64,000 bases of DNA from Terfezia claveryi (taxonomy: Eukaryota > Ascomycota > Pezizomycetes > Pezizales > Pezizaceae): NCBI GenBank assembly GCA_015179025.1, contig WHUX01000002.1, positions 558,001-622,000 on the forward strand, written 5' to 3'. The translations under genes were made by a program, and so were the position numbers. Below are positions 25,226 to 37,288 of this stretch, in pieces (position 1 is the stretch's first letter; each line of letters starts with the position of its first letter). Below the pieces are notes generated by a model, which was not told where the DNA came from, made no database searches, and saw only the letters and a program-made list of their open reading frames with translations.

Positions 25226-26075
25226 GCCGTCCGTAGCAGCTGCTCTGGTGGGGTATCTGGGGCACAGTGGCAAGGGATCCAGTGGCAAGGGATCCTCCGT
25301 ATCTTATATATTGATCCTACGGACAAGTCAGAATAAAATAGGTCACACGTCCCAAGGTCTGGGGCAAGGGAGGTGGGCCTGGAGGAGAGGGTGTGTACCT
25401 TTTGGTGTTGAGAATAATCAGTGACGTTCTTGATTGATCCAATCAAGCTTCTGGTGAACGTTGCTATGCTGTCCTGGCGAGCCACAGCTAACTATCACTA
25501 AGATCAAAGCGGGGGGAAAGTGGCGCCGAGAGGCTTCTGGTGGCGTCCACATATTTTCGTCGGATTACCCTGAGACCAACCAGAAATTACCAAGGTACCC
25601 CACCCAGTCTCGAGTAGCGGATTAGGTATGATACAACCAGAGATACAGTATGTAGAGGAGTTTGTTTTCTAGAAGACTAGGTTCCCAGAGCACAGCGTTC
25701 TTTAGACGGCATGTGGCTTCAGCGTGGGAAAAAGCAAGCCAGGCTATGGTTAACGGTGCTGGCGAGGTGGGGTGGTTGTATGGGGGCCTCGTCTACGTGA
25801 AGAAGGAATGGTTGCTATCACCACAGGTTGCCGGACGGTCGCTGCTGACTCGACGCCAAGACCTCCTGTATCACGTGCCATCCAGCTTTGATACAGTACC
25901 ACTCGGAGCTGAATGCAAACACCAATCACCATCACTATCCTGTCTCCGCCCAGGCCTCTGTCCCAGTGATATCTAACAAACTGGAAGCATACATAGCATA
26001 GACGTTACGAAGTGCAGCTACAGGAGCTGCATCGTACCGGTCTACAATTGAACCCACGGACAATCACGCCACACA
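25226..26075. other. Divergent intergenic region between SGT2 and GIR2
   Basis: About 850 bp holding both promoters. A 14-bp direct repeat (GTGGCAAGGGATCC) occurs twice close together near 25267 and 25281. No coding sequence is recognised. Confidence 0.5.
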
Positions 26076-26980
26076 ATGCCAAACGAGGAGCAAGAACAGG
26101 AGATTGAGGTGTTACAATCAATATACCCTGACGAGCTTACAAGTATGCCTACATATTTTTTTTTACAAATACCAATCAATCACCTGTCAAAAACTGATAC
26201 CTTGATTGCGGTCCAATAGTCATTGATGATGAGTCCATCCGAATCCGAATACCGCTCGAGACACCACCCGGCTTCGAGCTCCCAGGAGCGAATGGCGATG
26301 CTGGCGAAGGTAACGACGCTGATGAGCCTACACCACGTTGGTTGCCCTGCAATTACCCTGAGATCCTACCCGCAGCACTGATACTAGCATAAACAGCGAC
26401 TCTCCTGCTCACAGTAAAATACCCATCCACCTATCCCGACACCGCCCCCGACCTCGACCTCTCACTCGACCCTTCCTGTCCTCGGGGGGTATTTGACTTT
26501 CCCTCAGATAGAGACTCCATTATGACCAACCTCCCCTCCACCATCAGAGAAAATCTAGGTATAGCAATGGTGTTTACACTCGTCACTACCATCAAAGACG
26601 CAGCGGAGCAGTTAATACAAGCGCGGGTTGATGCAATCGAGAAGGCTAGAGAGGAGGTGATCAGGCAGGAGGAGGAGAAGGAGATGGCAAAGTTCAAGGG
26701 GACACCAGTTACAAGAGCAACATTCATGGCGTGGCGGGAAAAGTTTAGGGCGGAGATGGAGGAGTTAAAGAGGAAGAGGGAGAAGGAGAGGGAGGATGAG
26801 GATAAGGCGAAGAGGGGGAATGCAGCACAGGCAGTGGCTGCGGCGGAGGCGATGAAGAAACGAATGACGGGGAAACAACTCTACCAGTCTGGTACTGTGG
26901 GCAAGGACGATGATATTGAGGTGGACGGGGAAGAGGTGGATTTGGCAAAACTGAAGTTGGAGGAGGAGGAGGCCAAGTGA
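26076..26980 (+). CDS. GIR2: RWD-domain protein, Gir2/RWDD1 type
   Basis: Gir2 binds Gcn1 and the Rbg2 GTPase (DFRP2-type partner) and acts in translation control. Three exons fit: 26076-26142, 26220-26309 and 26397-26980, giving 246 residues. The RWD domain starts EEQEQEIEVLQSIYPDEL and contains the diagnostic LLLTVKYPSTYPDTAPDLDL, which requires the second intron (26310-26396, with a CTGAT branch-site-like motif near its end). ENLGIAMVFTLVTTIKDAAE is the conserved end of the domain. A long charged helix follows, then GTPVTRATFMAWREKF, the region shared by Gir2 and RWDD1, and an acidic tail. Confidence 0.9.
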
Positions 26981-27270
26981 TGATGATCAATTAGAGGCAA
27001 AGCGCTGTAGAAACTAATACCCACAATGTTTTAACGGTGATGGGGATTATGACTGTCGAGGCAAAACAATATCATATAGAGGAAAGTGAAGTGATTCTGG
27101 TGGCATTTTGTTTATGTATATCATAATACAAGAAAAAGAAAGAATTCTAAAACGCCCGCAATTCAATGGTAGTCGTTTTGCCGCGATATTCATACCCTCT
27201 ACCCTCTACCCACGACCCACGCAAAACAAAAACCAGATATTGCTGCACCCTGTCCCACTTTTTTTTTATT
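26981..27270. other. Convergent 3' spacer
   Basis: The 290 bp between the two convergent stop codons are AT-rich. No feature is recognised. Confidence 0.5.
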
Positions 27271-28072
27271 CTAGCACTGCCACATATCCCTCTCATCATA
27301 ATCATCTCCGAGAAACGCTGCCCACCCACCCCCAAGAAAAAAGATGTCAGTACATAGATAGCATTAAGGGGATTCCCAAAATCCCAGTCTTACCTAAATT
27401 CAACCCTCCATCCAACAACCTATCCCTCTGCAACTCATAATCCTCCAGCATCTTCTTGCCCCCCCACCCCGCCGCCACCCACGCCTCAGCTGCACCCTTC
27501 CGCCCAAACTCCTGCATCATATGCATCTGCATCTGCATCTGCCCGCCCCCTCCCCCAATACCCATACTCTCCCGGTGATGGTGGTGGTGGTGGTGATGGT
27601 AGTGGTGCTGGTGGGGGTGGTGCTGCTGCTGCTGGGTGTGTGGCTGGCTCTGGGGTTGGCTCGATGGTGGCGTGGATGTAGGCCCGGGGGTTAGAAGCTG
27701 GGGGTTCTGGTGTTGGTGTTGGTGTTGGTGTTGTTGGTGAAAGTGAAGGGAGGCAGCGGTGGGAGGGGGTGTTTCCATGCCAGCGTGGGTGAGGTGGTGT
27801 GGGAAGAGTGGGGTATTGTTTGTGGGTGGGGGAGTATCGGGGCCGGGGGCTGGCGAGTCGGAGTGTGTGAGGTCGAGGTTGGGGTCATCGGTGGAAGGAT
27901 GGGGGGTGGGAGTGGAGGTGTTGCTGTTACTAGTGGGCATGGGGGTGTCGGTGTCGTCTAGAGGGATAGAGGGTGTATCAGAAAGATTGCTTTTTGGATG
28001 GTGATGTGGGGTAGGAGTGGCAGTGGGAGTGGGAGTGACGAGATGATGGATGGAACTGACCGGCTGTGCCAT
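27271..28072 (-). CDS. His/Gln/Pro-rich protein of unknown function
   Basis: Exon 1 (27394-28072) starts MAQPVSSIHHLVTPTPTATP. It is low complexity with Pro/Thr-rich, Gln-rich and His-rich runs, including HHYHHHHHHHH. The C-terminal part looks ordered: EFGRKGAAEAWVAAGWGGKK then MLEDYELQRDRLLDGGLNL. A strong donor (GTAAGA at 27393) follows. Splicing to 27317 gives a short acidic tail FLGDDYDERDMWQC with stop at 27271, 241 residues in total. Without splicing it would end after MLSMY. I do not recognise the family. Polyhistidine could bind metal, but this is not evidence of function. Confidence 0.65.
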
Positions 28073-28471
28073 GCATCTTGGTTTATATCAGTAACAGGCC
28101 CTGCTGGAGGCGAGAGATGTGATGCGGATTCTGTTGTTGTGAGTTGGGTCTTCCTTCCTCCTTACTTCATTCCTTCCTTCCTTCTGCTCCTCTGAGCTGA
28201 GGTTTCCGGCCGTTGTAGCCGCAGCTCAGGCCAAGCTGCAGCTGAGCCCCAGCACCGCGCGCCAAGACATCCAGAACAGTTCCCGCCGTTACCGCGCCCA
28301 GAGTGCTTCGCCACACTGGAGAGCTGAAACGCCTCAGTATTTATAAGCTTCCCCAGCTCCATCACAGTGGTGAGACTCATCCTCATCCTCCTCTTTCTCC
28401 TCCACCACCACCTACAACAACAACAACAACAACAAAGTAGATCAAACATCTCTACTCTTCGCTTGCCCGTC
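28073..28471. other. Divergent promoter region
   Basis: About 400 bp between divergent starts. It contains CTTCCTT-rich repeats near 28148-28182 and a (CAA)n tract at about 28416-28436, likely in the leader of the rightward gene. Confidence 0.5.
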
Positions 28472-29951
28472 ATGGCACCCCCAGGGGTCTCTATACCCCT
28501 TCGGTTCCTGAGGTGCGTACATAATTATACACTCGTGGCCATGCCTGCCCAATTGCCCTCTCGCTACCTTGGACATAAGTATACAGCTAATCACTAACAT
28601 GTTCCAAAATAACGATTAAAAAATAAACAGGGAAGCACTGCAAAAAGGCCTCTCGCATGTCCGGTCCAAGCTCGAAGCCGCCCTGCCCAAACCCTCCACC
28701 ACTTCTAAACTACAGCCCGCCCCCTCCTACGCCCACGCCCACTCCCACTCCTCCCACCCTCTCCACTCCCGCATCAAAGTCGCCCGCAGATGGTACTCCA
28801 CTGCCTACCGCACCATCCTACACAATGCCGCCATCAATCAGTGCGTCCCCACCGCCGCCCCCACCGCCGGGCGCGTCGTGGGTGCAATGTCCAAAATGAC
28901 TAGAACCACTCCATTTGCAACTACCCTCCGCCCTCGGCTTACTGGCGGAGCCTTCCCCCGCACATCATCCGGCTACTCGCTTGGAAACGGCGGGGCTGCA
29001 GGAGCGAGGTTCTTCTCCCACGGCCCTGCGAGTCCAGGGGAGGTTATCACGCAGGTTGCGCAGGCGATGCGCGCGATGGCCATGGGAGGGAAAAACGCCG
29101 CAGAGGAATACCGCAAGCACAAGAACGGCGGGAAGGCCTCTGTCCGTGCACACCTCGCAGCTATGCTCTCCCAAGATGGGACTGCCCCCGGTGCATTCGT
29201 AGACTTCCACATGGCACCTACATTCACCTCGCTCTCTCACCTTTCAAAAAACTCAATTGGAAACACAAATTTCATGGCAGCGCTGGACGAGGACTTTACT
29301 GAAATTGTCAACGATGTTGCTACTGTGTGGAGCGACTTGCAAAGATTGGGACGCTTGGGGGATTTACCCGTTAGCCTGGCTCGGGAAAAGGAGGACACGA
29401 TTAGAGTCTATTTTGCTGGGTGTGATAGGGAGACGGTTCTTAGGCTCTGTGATGAAGTTGGTGTAACCCGCGGCGTGGTGGGAGAAGACGAGAAATTCGG
29501 ATTCGAACTGCTGATGCCTATGCTCGATATGAAACCGTATCCAGAGGGCGGGAGCCTCAACGAAATCTCGCCTGTCCTGCAGCAGCGGCAGAGGGTCAAG
29601 GGCTTGGGGCTGTACTGGCAAGATATGTTGTCTGAGAAGGAGGGTGAGATTGAGGGGAGCTACAGTTGTGTGAGTGAGGATGGGGATGGAGTGATGACGG
29701 ACCAGGCGACGGACGAGGGAGCGGAATATACGCCTCCAGTCAGCGTAGATGGGTACTTGTTTGAGGGAAGTAGTGTATCTGCGTTGTCGCCGCTGTTTTC
29801 GGACAGTAATGTAAGCGCGGGACTCATGTTCCCGCCGTATACGGAGCAGCAGGTGCAGGCGCAGGCGCCGGATCCAGGCGTGGAGGGCCTGCAGAGGTTC
29901 CTGGACGAGTGTGAGGAGTATGGCAAGGGGGGGAGAGCGCTGTGGAGGTAA
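28472..29951 (+). CDS. Conserved fungal protein with mitochondrial-type N-terminus
   Basis: Two exons, 28472-28512 and 28631-29951, give 453 residues. The N-terminus MAPPGVSIPLRFLREALQKG is basic, hydroxylated and lacks acidic residues early, suggesting mitochondrial import. A region PFATTLRPRLTGGAFPRTSS and then ARFFSHGPASPGEVITQVAQ is strongly conserved in my memory of filamentous ascomycete proteins. These are sometimes annotated as casein kinase II beta-2 subunit, although no CK2-beta zinc finger is visible here. The central part (ALDEDFTEIVNDVATVWSDL, LGDLPVSL, VYFAGCDRETVLRLCDEVGV) looks globular. No function is assigned. Confidence 0.82.
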
Positions 29952-31016
29952 AGTTTGTGTTTTCCCTGAATGCAGGCGGAGTAGTGGTGCTGGGTTATAT
30001 ACATTCTTTTTCGATATGCCCTTCCCCTTTCCTTTTCTTTTGCTTGTGTGTTGTGTCTTGCGTCGATGGTGGGGACGTGCTGTGTGTTGTGTTGTGTGAG
30101 TGCTGTGCTTTATGAACTTGGGGGCTACACAGTCCACAGATGGGGCCTACTCTTACTAACTTTTTTAGCTCCTTACTTTCTTATAGTTAGCTACTTATCT
30201 TCTTTCTTTTCATTTTCCTTTTCTTTCTCTTGACTTGAAATTTTATAGTATAACTTGTTCAATACGTGCGTTGGGCTACTAGGTAGTACTTTAAGAGGGA
30301 AAAATAAAAACGATCAAGTTTTGTGAGAAATTCAAACCAAAGACTATTTATTCGTCTCAATGTATGCATCTATATTGTGGCGTAGTACAGGCTGCGGGTT
30401 TTCCCGAACATGAATGGTATAATGTTTTTATTTTTTTGTTGTGGTAGGGGGAATTTTGTACTCCCAGGAAGAGGCGCGGGGGGGTGTTCAGGGTAAGTAC
30501 ATGTACATGATCCCGTGGGTAATCTTGGGCATATTTTATCTACATAATCATTATTAGAGCTAGGCACCACTACTGTATTTTTTTAGGGGGAAAAAAAAAA
30601 AAATTATTAGAGCTATGAATTTTATTTTATTATGGCTATGGCTATACTCCGTATGGCTGTATGGCTATATGGCGGTTATATACAGCCATACGTAGATGGT
30701 TGACCTTTTCACCTATCACCCCAAGGTGTGGAATTTTTTTTTTTTTTTTTTAGCATTTACGTCATTCCGAGATTGATTTCCAGTATTGACATATGCTCCC
30801 GTGGGGTCTGAGTTTGTTAACGGTCATTCCAATGTGCCGCTGCCGTCAGGTCCGCAATGTAGTTGTGAATATTTCTCTAGAACCCACCTTCTAAAATTAG
30901 TTGATGTTGATGTTCATTCTGCTTTTTGTCGATATGTACAAGCTCGCTAAAGAAGGAGGAGGTGGTGGTGGTTTGGGGGAGGGGGGAAGAGTAGTGAGTA
31001 TAATTCTTCAGACAAG
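29952..31016. other. Intergenic region with a 13-bp inverted repeat
   Basis: About 1.1 kb without a recognised gene. It has poly-A near 30592-30602 and poly-T near 30736-30751. TTATTAGAGCTA occurs near 30552 and again near 30604. The hairpin at 30650-30692 is listed separately. Confidence 0.5.
30650..30692. repeat. Inverted repeat, 13-bp arms
   Basis: CGTATGGCTGTAT (30650-30662) and its exact complement ATACAGCCATACG (30680-30692) are separated by 17 bp. It could fold as a hairpin in the convergent 3' region of two genes. No T-tract terminator function is implied in a eukaryote. Confidence 0.8.
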
Positions 31017-31728
31017 TCAGACACCTATTAGGCCGTGATGAGGAGGAGCGGGACTCCTATTCCCAACTACTCTCCCCGCCCTCCACTTCTCAAAAGCCTC
31101 TCTCCAATCTTGTCCTCCCAATGGCTCGAGCCCACCGCACCTTTCCCCCATAATCCTCCAGGTCCTTTCCCTAATAATCTCCTCTACCCTCCTTTCATTG
31201 CGGACAATACTTGCCAATATCTCTGTCCGAGGCTCCCTAGGAAACCACCGCCCACTGTACGGATCAAGTCTTTCGTCCACCACCTTCTCCCTGTGGGCTT
31301 CTGTCTCTGCTAACCGGGTAAGGGTGTCGGGGTCGCCGGGGTCGTCAGAGGTAGCTACCGATGCACAGTAGTTGAGGACATCTGCACGGTTCTGCCAGGA
31401 TGGGAAAAGGACATTGGAGGTAAAGTCCCGGCAAGCGTCGAAGGGCAGGATGTGGCGTGGAGGGTAAACATTCCGCTGGGAAGTTGATGACGGGGGAAAG
31501 CCGGCTTTGGCAGGGGCATTGAGGGCGTTGAGGTTTTGTGTGATTGTATCGTCGATCGTGCTGCGTGAGAACCGGAGGAACTCTATGATTGTGTGAACTT
31601 TTTCATCCAGGACTACCGTAGGGAAACGCTAAGAACAGGAAAGTACCTTTAAGTGTCGATGTTGAGAAACAGAACTGGGGCGACAGCGGGGGTGGGTAGA
31701 AGACCGTCGCCCTACCCTCTGCAGGCAT
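31017..31728 (-). CDS. Mix23/Cid2-family protein
   Basis: Two exons, 31647-31728 and 31017-31582, give 215 residues. The spliced junction reads CFSTSTLKEFLRFSRSTIDD, then TITQNLNAL, matching the start of the caffeine-induced death protein 2 family, whose members include the mitochondrial intermembrane-space protein Mix23. The conserved block FDACRDFTSNVLFPSWQNRA, LNYCASVA, and DERLDPYSGRWFPREPRTE then VRNERRVEEIIRERTW follows. Cysteines expected for Mia40-dependent oxidation are present (FDAC, LNYC, GERC). The 64-bp intron ends CATAG and restores the family frame. The start at 31728 is the nearest upstream in-frame ATG. Confidence 0.78.
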
Positions 31729-32063
31729 TTCTGGAAGGCCGCCTGAGGAAGGCCGGGTAGTGGAGGAGGTGAAGGAGGAGGAGGGGTTCAGCGGCGATTG
31801 CTTTTCTGTCCACAGGAGGCCTGCCACTTTGATATCGATGCCAATGTATACTGAGTGAAGTGGTACAAGTATCCAACTGCAAAAGTATGCTCGTCGGGTC
31901 AATGACGTGAGGCAAGAGTTAGCTCCGAGGATCACTGCCAAGACTATCCTGTGAAACCACTGAACGCGTACTATTGGTATTTGGTATTTGGAGGACGCAC
32001 TCTTTCAGAGTCAGTTCTCTAACTGACAGGATACCTTAACATACATAATTAAAAGCCATATCT
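31729..32063. other. Divergent promoter region
   Basis: The 335 bp separate the start codons of the Mix23-like and Fpg genes. No specific site is recognised. Confidence 0.5.
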
Positions 32064-33387
32064 ATGCCAGAGATAGGAGAAGTTGCTCGCATTATCAGCC
32101 ATTTGCGCAAACATTTGGTAGGTAAGACAATATCGGTGGTGCATGCTGTTGAAGATGCTCTAGTTTTCAAAGACACCACGCATACTGAGTTCATGGCAAA
32201 AATGAAGGGAAAGAAGGTTCTGGGAGGTATGTTTGTTTCTTTTTGAGCTTGGTCTTGTATATCTGATGAGAAGCTAGCTAATGAAATAATTCTGTCTAGC
32301 ACAACAATGGGGAAAATACTTCTGGTACATCATACATGCGCGTGTATAGGCGGGCCGAGTAAATATTTCATAGACTGACAAGCCTAGGCTCGTTATGGAC
32401 TCTCCTCCTCACCCTGTCATGCACTGTGGCATGACAGGCTGGGTGGATATCAAGAATAACCCTTCATCGCACTACCGCCAAACTTCCGTTGAGTCCGAGT
32501 GGCCTCCGAGGTTCCTAAAATTTAGTCTTGCGGTTGAAGAAGACGACAACGAGTTTGCCTTTGTGGATAAAAGAAGACTTGGGCGAGTTCGTCTCGTCGA
32601 TGTGGATGCCAAAGATATCAGAATTACGGAGCCCATTGCGTCGAATGGCCCAGACCCTGTTCAAGAGCAAATTGGAGAGTCTTGGTTATTCTGTATGCTG
32701 AGTAAGAAGAAGCTGCCGGTCAAAGCCTTTCTCCTCGACCAGACTATTCTTTCCGGGATAGGAAATTGGGTTGCAGATGAAATTCTGTACAACGCGCGGA
32801 TTCATCCCGAGACATATACAAATACGCTCTCAGAAGAGCAGATGGATGCCTTGTTTAAGAGCATTAATTATGTCACTAAGCTCGCTGTGGAGACGGAGGC
32901 AGACCAAGACAAATTTCCGGAAGATTGGTTGGTGCTTCATAGGTGGGGTAAAGGGAAGAAGAATGGAGGGAAGCACCCCAATGGTCACAAGATTGAATTC
33001 TTGACAGTAGGAGGGAGGACTAGTGCATTTGTGCCAGCTTTGCAAAAGAAGGGAGTTAGGGATACCAGAACAGAAATTGGAGGGGGAGAAGCCAAGCCTG
33101 AGAAACGATCTCGAAAAAAAGCCGTTGGGGGGGAGGATGAGGATGGGGGTGGGGAGGTTGAGGATGAGGGGCTTGAGGGCAACGTACCAAAGGCCAAGAA
33201 GCAAGCATCCCGAAGGCGAGGTAGAAATAGGGTGAAGAAAGAGGAAGCTGAAGTGGAAATCGAAGAGGAGGAAAAGGAGAAGGCCCCAGTGTCCAAGAAG
33301 AGAATGACCAAAGCGAAAGCGGATGAAGGCGAAGAGACCTCCGGCAAGAAGGTCGGTAGCCGGAGGTCTGCAAGGCTGAAAAAGTGA
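32064..33387 (+). CDS. Formamidopyrimidine-DNA glycosylase, zincless plant/fungal type
   Basis: Base-excision repair glycosylase/AP lyase of the Fpg/Nei family. Three exons fit: 32064-32226, 32300-32324 and 32388-33387, giving 395 residues. Start MPEIGEVARIISHLRKHLVG supplies the catalytic N-terminal Pro (after Met removal) and Glu. The 25-nt middle exon encodes most of AQQWGKYFW, which carries the conserved Lys of the GKYF loop. The H2TH motif is DQTILSGIGNWVADEILYNA. HRWGKGKK and KIEFLTVGGRTSAFVPALQK are typical of fungal members, which lack the zinc finger. The last 110 residues are Lys/Glu-rich with several potential nuclear signals. The usual MPELPEVE start is altered here to MPEIGEV. 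Confidence 0.92.
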
Positions 33388-33545
33388 GGTAATCTGTTTC
33401 TGTACCTGTATACAAGTATTTACGTTATATTCATGCCTGATTACTTCTTGGATTTGGATGGCCATTCTGTGAAGAATATTCAAAGGCAAACATTTCACTA
33501 AATATAGGCCAGATCAGTTGAATATGGAGATCTAGCGCGGTTGTT

Positions 33546-33560
33546 GTGCCAACCAAACTA
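33546..33560 (-). repeat. Unflanked terminus relative
   Basis: GTGCCAACCAAACTA differs from the family core by one base. No 9-bp duplication could be found around it, so it may be decayed. Confidence 0.45.
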
Positions 33561-33614
33561 TACTATAATAGGTAATGAAGTACACGTCACAATTTATCGG
33601 TCGATGTCATGATC

Positions 33615-33647
33615 TCGGTTCCAGTGCCAACCAGACTATCGGTTCCA
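33615..33647 (-). mobile_element. Micro-insertion D, 15 bp, perfect 9-bp duplication
   Basis: TCGGTTCCA at 33615-33623 and again at 33639-33647 flank exactly GTGCCAACCAGACTA (33624-33638). This is the minimal 15-bp form. Confidence 0.85.
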
Positions 33648-34222
33648 CTGCTGTAAATTCTAAAACTTGAGCTGTTGCACCCTACACCCTTTTGGGAAGC
33701 CCCACAAAGCTCGGAGGAACAGATCATTAGCGCCAAGCACATCAAAGACGGAATAGTTACCCTGTACTGAGAGTGGTTCAGGTCACTCTCCTATCGATGG
33801 TCCCCTTTCAATCAAAGGTCGTTCAATCGTTGGCATGATTTTGAGGCGTATTGTAATTTCGAAATCAATTGCCCGATTGCTTAAAAATTGAATCCCCTTA
33901 CGGATAATTAATATTAGAGCTATCATCGGCAAGGCTGCAGCCCCACAGAATTAAACATATGATCTTGGCATTCACTGGTACATATTAATGAATTATTTTC
34001 TACAGAACCAACTACACGCCAGCGGCTCAAGCTACGCCAACATCAACCTATAGGTAGAACTTCGCACTTACAGGAGCCAATTCTTGCGACAACCGGCAGA
34101 TATCTCGCCGAATAAGGGCTTATCCCGGCACCTGACTTTTCTGCATTGACAACCCTCTCAACCCTGACCCCTCCACGAGCCCCACCCCTATATCGAACCC
34201 TACCTCGAACCCTATCTCGAAT

Positions 34223-36975
34223 ATGCCTAAGCAACCTCCGTTGATATTGAAAGATGCTTCCCTCTTTCGCCAGGTGCTCAAAAATTATGAGACAAAGCAG
34301 TACAAGAAAGGACTGAAATGTGCAGAGGTATGACTATCCAACTCTCCGATTTCAATACCATCCTGACCAACATCATCAGCAAATTCTCAAAAAGCACCCG
34401 AAACATGGAGAGACACTGGCCATGAAGGGCCTTATAATCAACTGTCTTGGCCGACATGACGAAGCTTTTGCCATCGCAAAAGAGGCTCTAAAGCACGACA
34501 TGCAGAGCCAGGTATGCTGGCACGTCTATGGGCTTCTCTGGCGGAGTGTGAAGAACTATGATGAAGCTATCAAGGCATACAAATATGCTCTGCGCTTCGA
34601 GCCCGACTCACAGCAGATCCTCCGGGATCTCGCTTACCTTCAGGTCCAGATGCGAGACTTCACCGGGTACACCGAGAGCAGACGGACAATTTTGAAAGGG
34701 AGGCCACAGGTGAGGGCCAATTGGACTGGTCTGGCAATTGCACATCATCTTGCTGGAAACCTTTCTGAGGCGGAAAACATCTTGACCAAATTCGAGGGAA
34801 CTCTGAAGGAGCCACCGCAAAAGGGTACCGCAGAGTACGTTGAACATTCCGAGGCCGCATTATATAAAAATCTGGTTATCGCCGAGTCGGGAGATATCCA
34901 GAGAGCATTGGAAGATCTGGATAACATTTCAAGAATTGTATTGGACAAATTAAGCATCTTGGAGTCAAAAGCAAAATACCTCCTCCAGCTAAAGAAATGG
35001 GAAGAGGCAGAACAAACATACATGACCTTGCTCGACAGGAACCCAGATAACAGGAGCTATTATGCGGCGTTGGAGCAATGCTGGGCCAAGGGAGAAGATG
35101 TGGATAGGTCACAATTCAAGGCAAAATATGATAAACTTGCGGAAAAATATCCGAAGGCAGACTCTCCCAAGCGTGCACCTCTTGATTTCCTACATGGGGA
35201 TGAGTTTAAAGCCGCTGCAGATGCATATATCACACGATTACTGCAACGGGGTGTCCCATCAACTTTTGCCAATATCAAGGCTCTCTATCGTGACCCTGCC
35301 AAGCGCGAAGTAGTTCCCCAGCTTGTTCATAAACTTCTCGAGGCGGAGGAAGCGAATTTTAAGGAGTGTGAGAAGACGGAGGCGAATGGCGATTTTGCAG
35401 GCTCCATAAAGTGGGTTCTATATTTCCTTGCCCAACACTACGACCACTACCGAACACGCGATTCAAAAAAGGCCCTAGAATACATTAACCGTGCAATTGA
35501 GGTCTCCACGGCGGTGGAGGTACAGATGACTCTGGCACGGATACATAAGCACATGGGTCATCTACAACAGGCAATGGAGATTATGAGCAAGGCGAGAGAA
35601 AGTGATCTCAAGGATCGATTCATAAACACCAAATGTGCCAAGTACCAACTGAGAAACGATTGCAATGAAGAGGCCTTGCAAACAATGAGTTTATTCACGA
35701 GGGTGTGTAGAGGACTCCATTTTACACTTTCCGGCCGCTAATCTGCACCTTAGAATGAGGCGAACGGGGGCCCGCTAGGTGACCTCTTAGAGATGCAATG
35801 TGTTTGGTACCTCACCGAAGATGCAGAGTCTTATGCTCGACAAAAGAAGTTTGGCCTTGCTCTCAAGAGATATCATTCTATCTGGAAGGTATCACTCAAA
35901 TTTCCCTCGTCAGGTTGATACAGTGTGCTCACAAAATTAGATTTTCGATGATTGGACAGAAGATCAATTCGACTTCCACTCCTTCTCTCTACGGAAAGGT
36001 CAAATCCGGGCTTATATTGAGATGATCCGTTGGGAAAACACCCTCCGCTCACACCCCTTCTTTGCCCGTGCAGCACTAGGAGCCATCAAATCCTACGTCC
36101 AGCTTTCTGATAAGCCACATCTTGCCCATTGCAGCCTGGCCAATGGTGGTGAAGGCGCCAGCTTTGACAGCATGAACACCGCAGACCGTAAGAAAGCTCT
36201 GAAGAAGGCAAGGCGAGAGGCACAGAAGCAGCAAGAGAAGGAGGCAGCCGAGCGAGCCGCGAAGAAGGATGAGAAGAAGACAACTGGAGATGAAGGAGTG
36301 AAGAAGGAGGACGATGATCCAAAGGGAGAGAAGTTAGTGCAGACGACAGACCCCTTGGGTGACGCGATGAAGTTCTTGACTCCGCTACTGGAGCTTTCTC
36401 CCCAGAGGCTGGAAGTGCAACTCCAGGGATTTGAGGTGTTCCTCAGGAGGAGTATGTACCCTCCCACTTGAAACAGGTGACTAGGGTCTGACTGATTTTG
36501 TACAGGGAAATATCTGTTGGCACTGAAGTGCCTATTGGCGGCAGCCAAGCTTACTCCGGATGATCCTACCGTCCATAATCAGATCATCAGCTTCAAGAAG
36601 GCTATCGACTCTCCACTAGAGCCTCTCCCAGCTGAAGTCACAACTATCATCGACACTGAGTTTTACACCACACTCTTGCCATCGAGAAACACAGATCTAG
36701 TCGCCTTCAACAGCGAGTACCTCACCAAGCACAAGGACACGCCATCTAAGTTATTTGGTGGCCTACGGGCAAAGCACTTGGTCAAACCCGAATCTACCTC
36801 GGAGATTGAAGCGAGCGTATTGGAGAATATCAAGGAAAGTTTGGACACATATACCCTGAAAGATGCCTATGAAGGGTTAGAGTTGTTGAGAGACACCAAG
36901 GCGAGTGATAAGGCTGTGGAGGAATACAAGTCAGTAGCGAAGGGTAGGTGGGAGAATGCGAAGGGTTTGGTATAG
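34223..36975 (+). CDS. NAA15: NatA auxiliary subunit (Naa15/Nat1)
   Basis: Ribosome-anchoring TPR scaffold of the NatA N-terminal acetyltransferase, partner of Naa10. Five exons fit: 34223-34327, 34380-35702, 35754-35888, 35941-36451 and 36506-36975, giving 847 residues, the usual family length. The start [20 protein letters not shown] and [20 protein letters not shown] are family hallmarks. TPR helices fill the first 600 residues. The junction [20 protein letters not shown] and then [17 protein letters not shown] requires two of the introns. A charged [17 protein letters not shown] segment lies near residue 575, as in yeast and human proteins. All introns are 51-54 bp. Confidence 0.94.
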
Positions 36976-37288
36976 GCTACTGAATCCAGTTTCTGGGGCA
37001 GATCGAGTGTTGGTATTATGGGGGTTTGGCGGGAAATGTTGCCCGTATTGTTTCAGCCTTTTTTTAATTGTAAATGTTGCTTTTCTTCATGGTTTGGCGA
37101 GTATAACCGGAGCCCTGTTGATGAGCGATGAGAACACAAGAAAATTAGGATAAATACATACGGGTCACATCTCAATACTTTTGTGCAAATGAACTATGCC
37201 GAAATCGCTTAGCACTCACGTGGCCCCTCCTTGTGAGAGTATCGAAGCAAAATTCCAGAAGCCCTAATTGTTCCCATAACTATCAGCG

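Larger units (their letters stand above)
33388..34222. other. Intergenic region with micro-insertion D
   Basis: No gene is recognised. It contains the flanked micro-insertion at 33615-33647 and an unflanked relative GTGCCAACCAAACTA at 33546-33560 with TTGTT before it, matching the CACAACA seen in other copies. Tandem-like TCGAACCCTA units lie just upstream of NAA15 near 34193-34220. Confidence 0.55.
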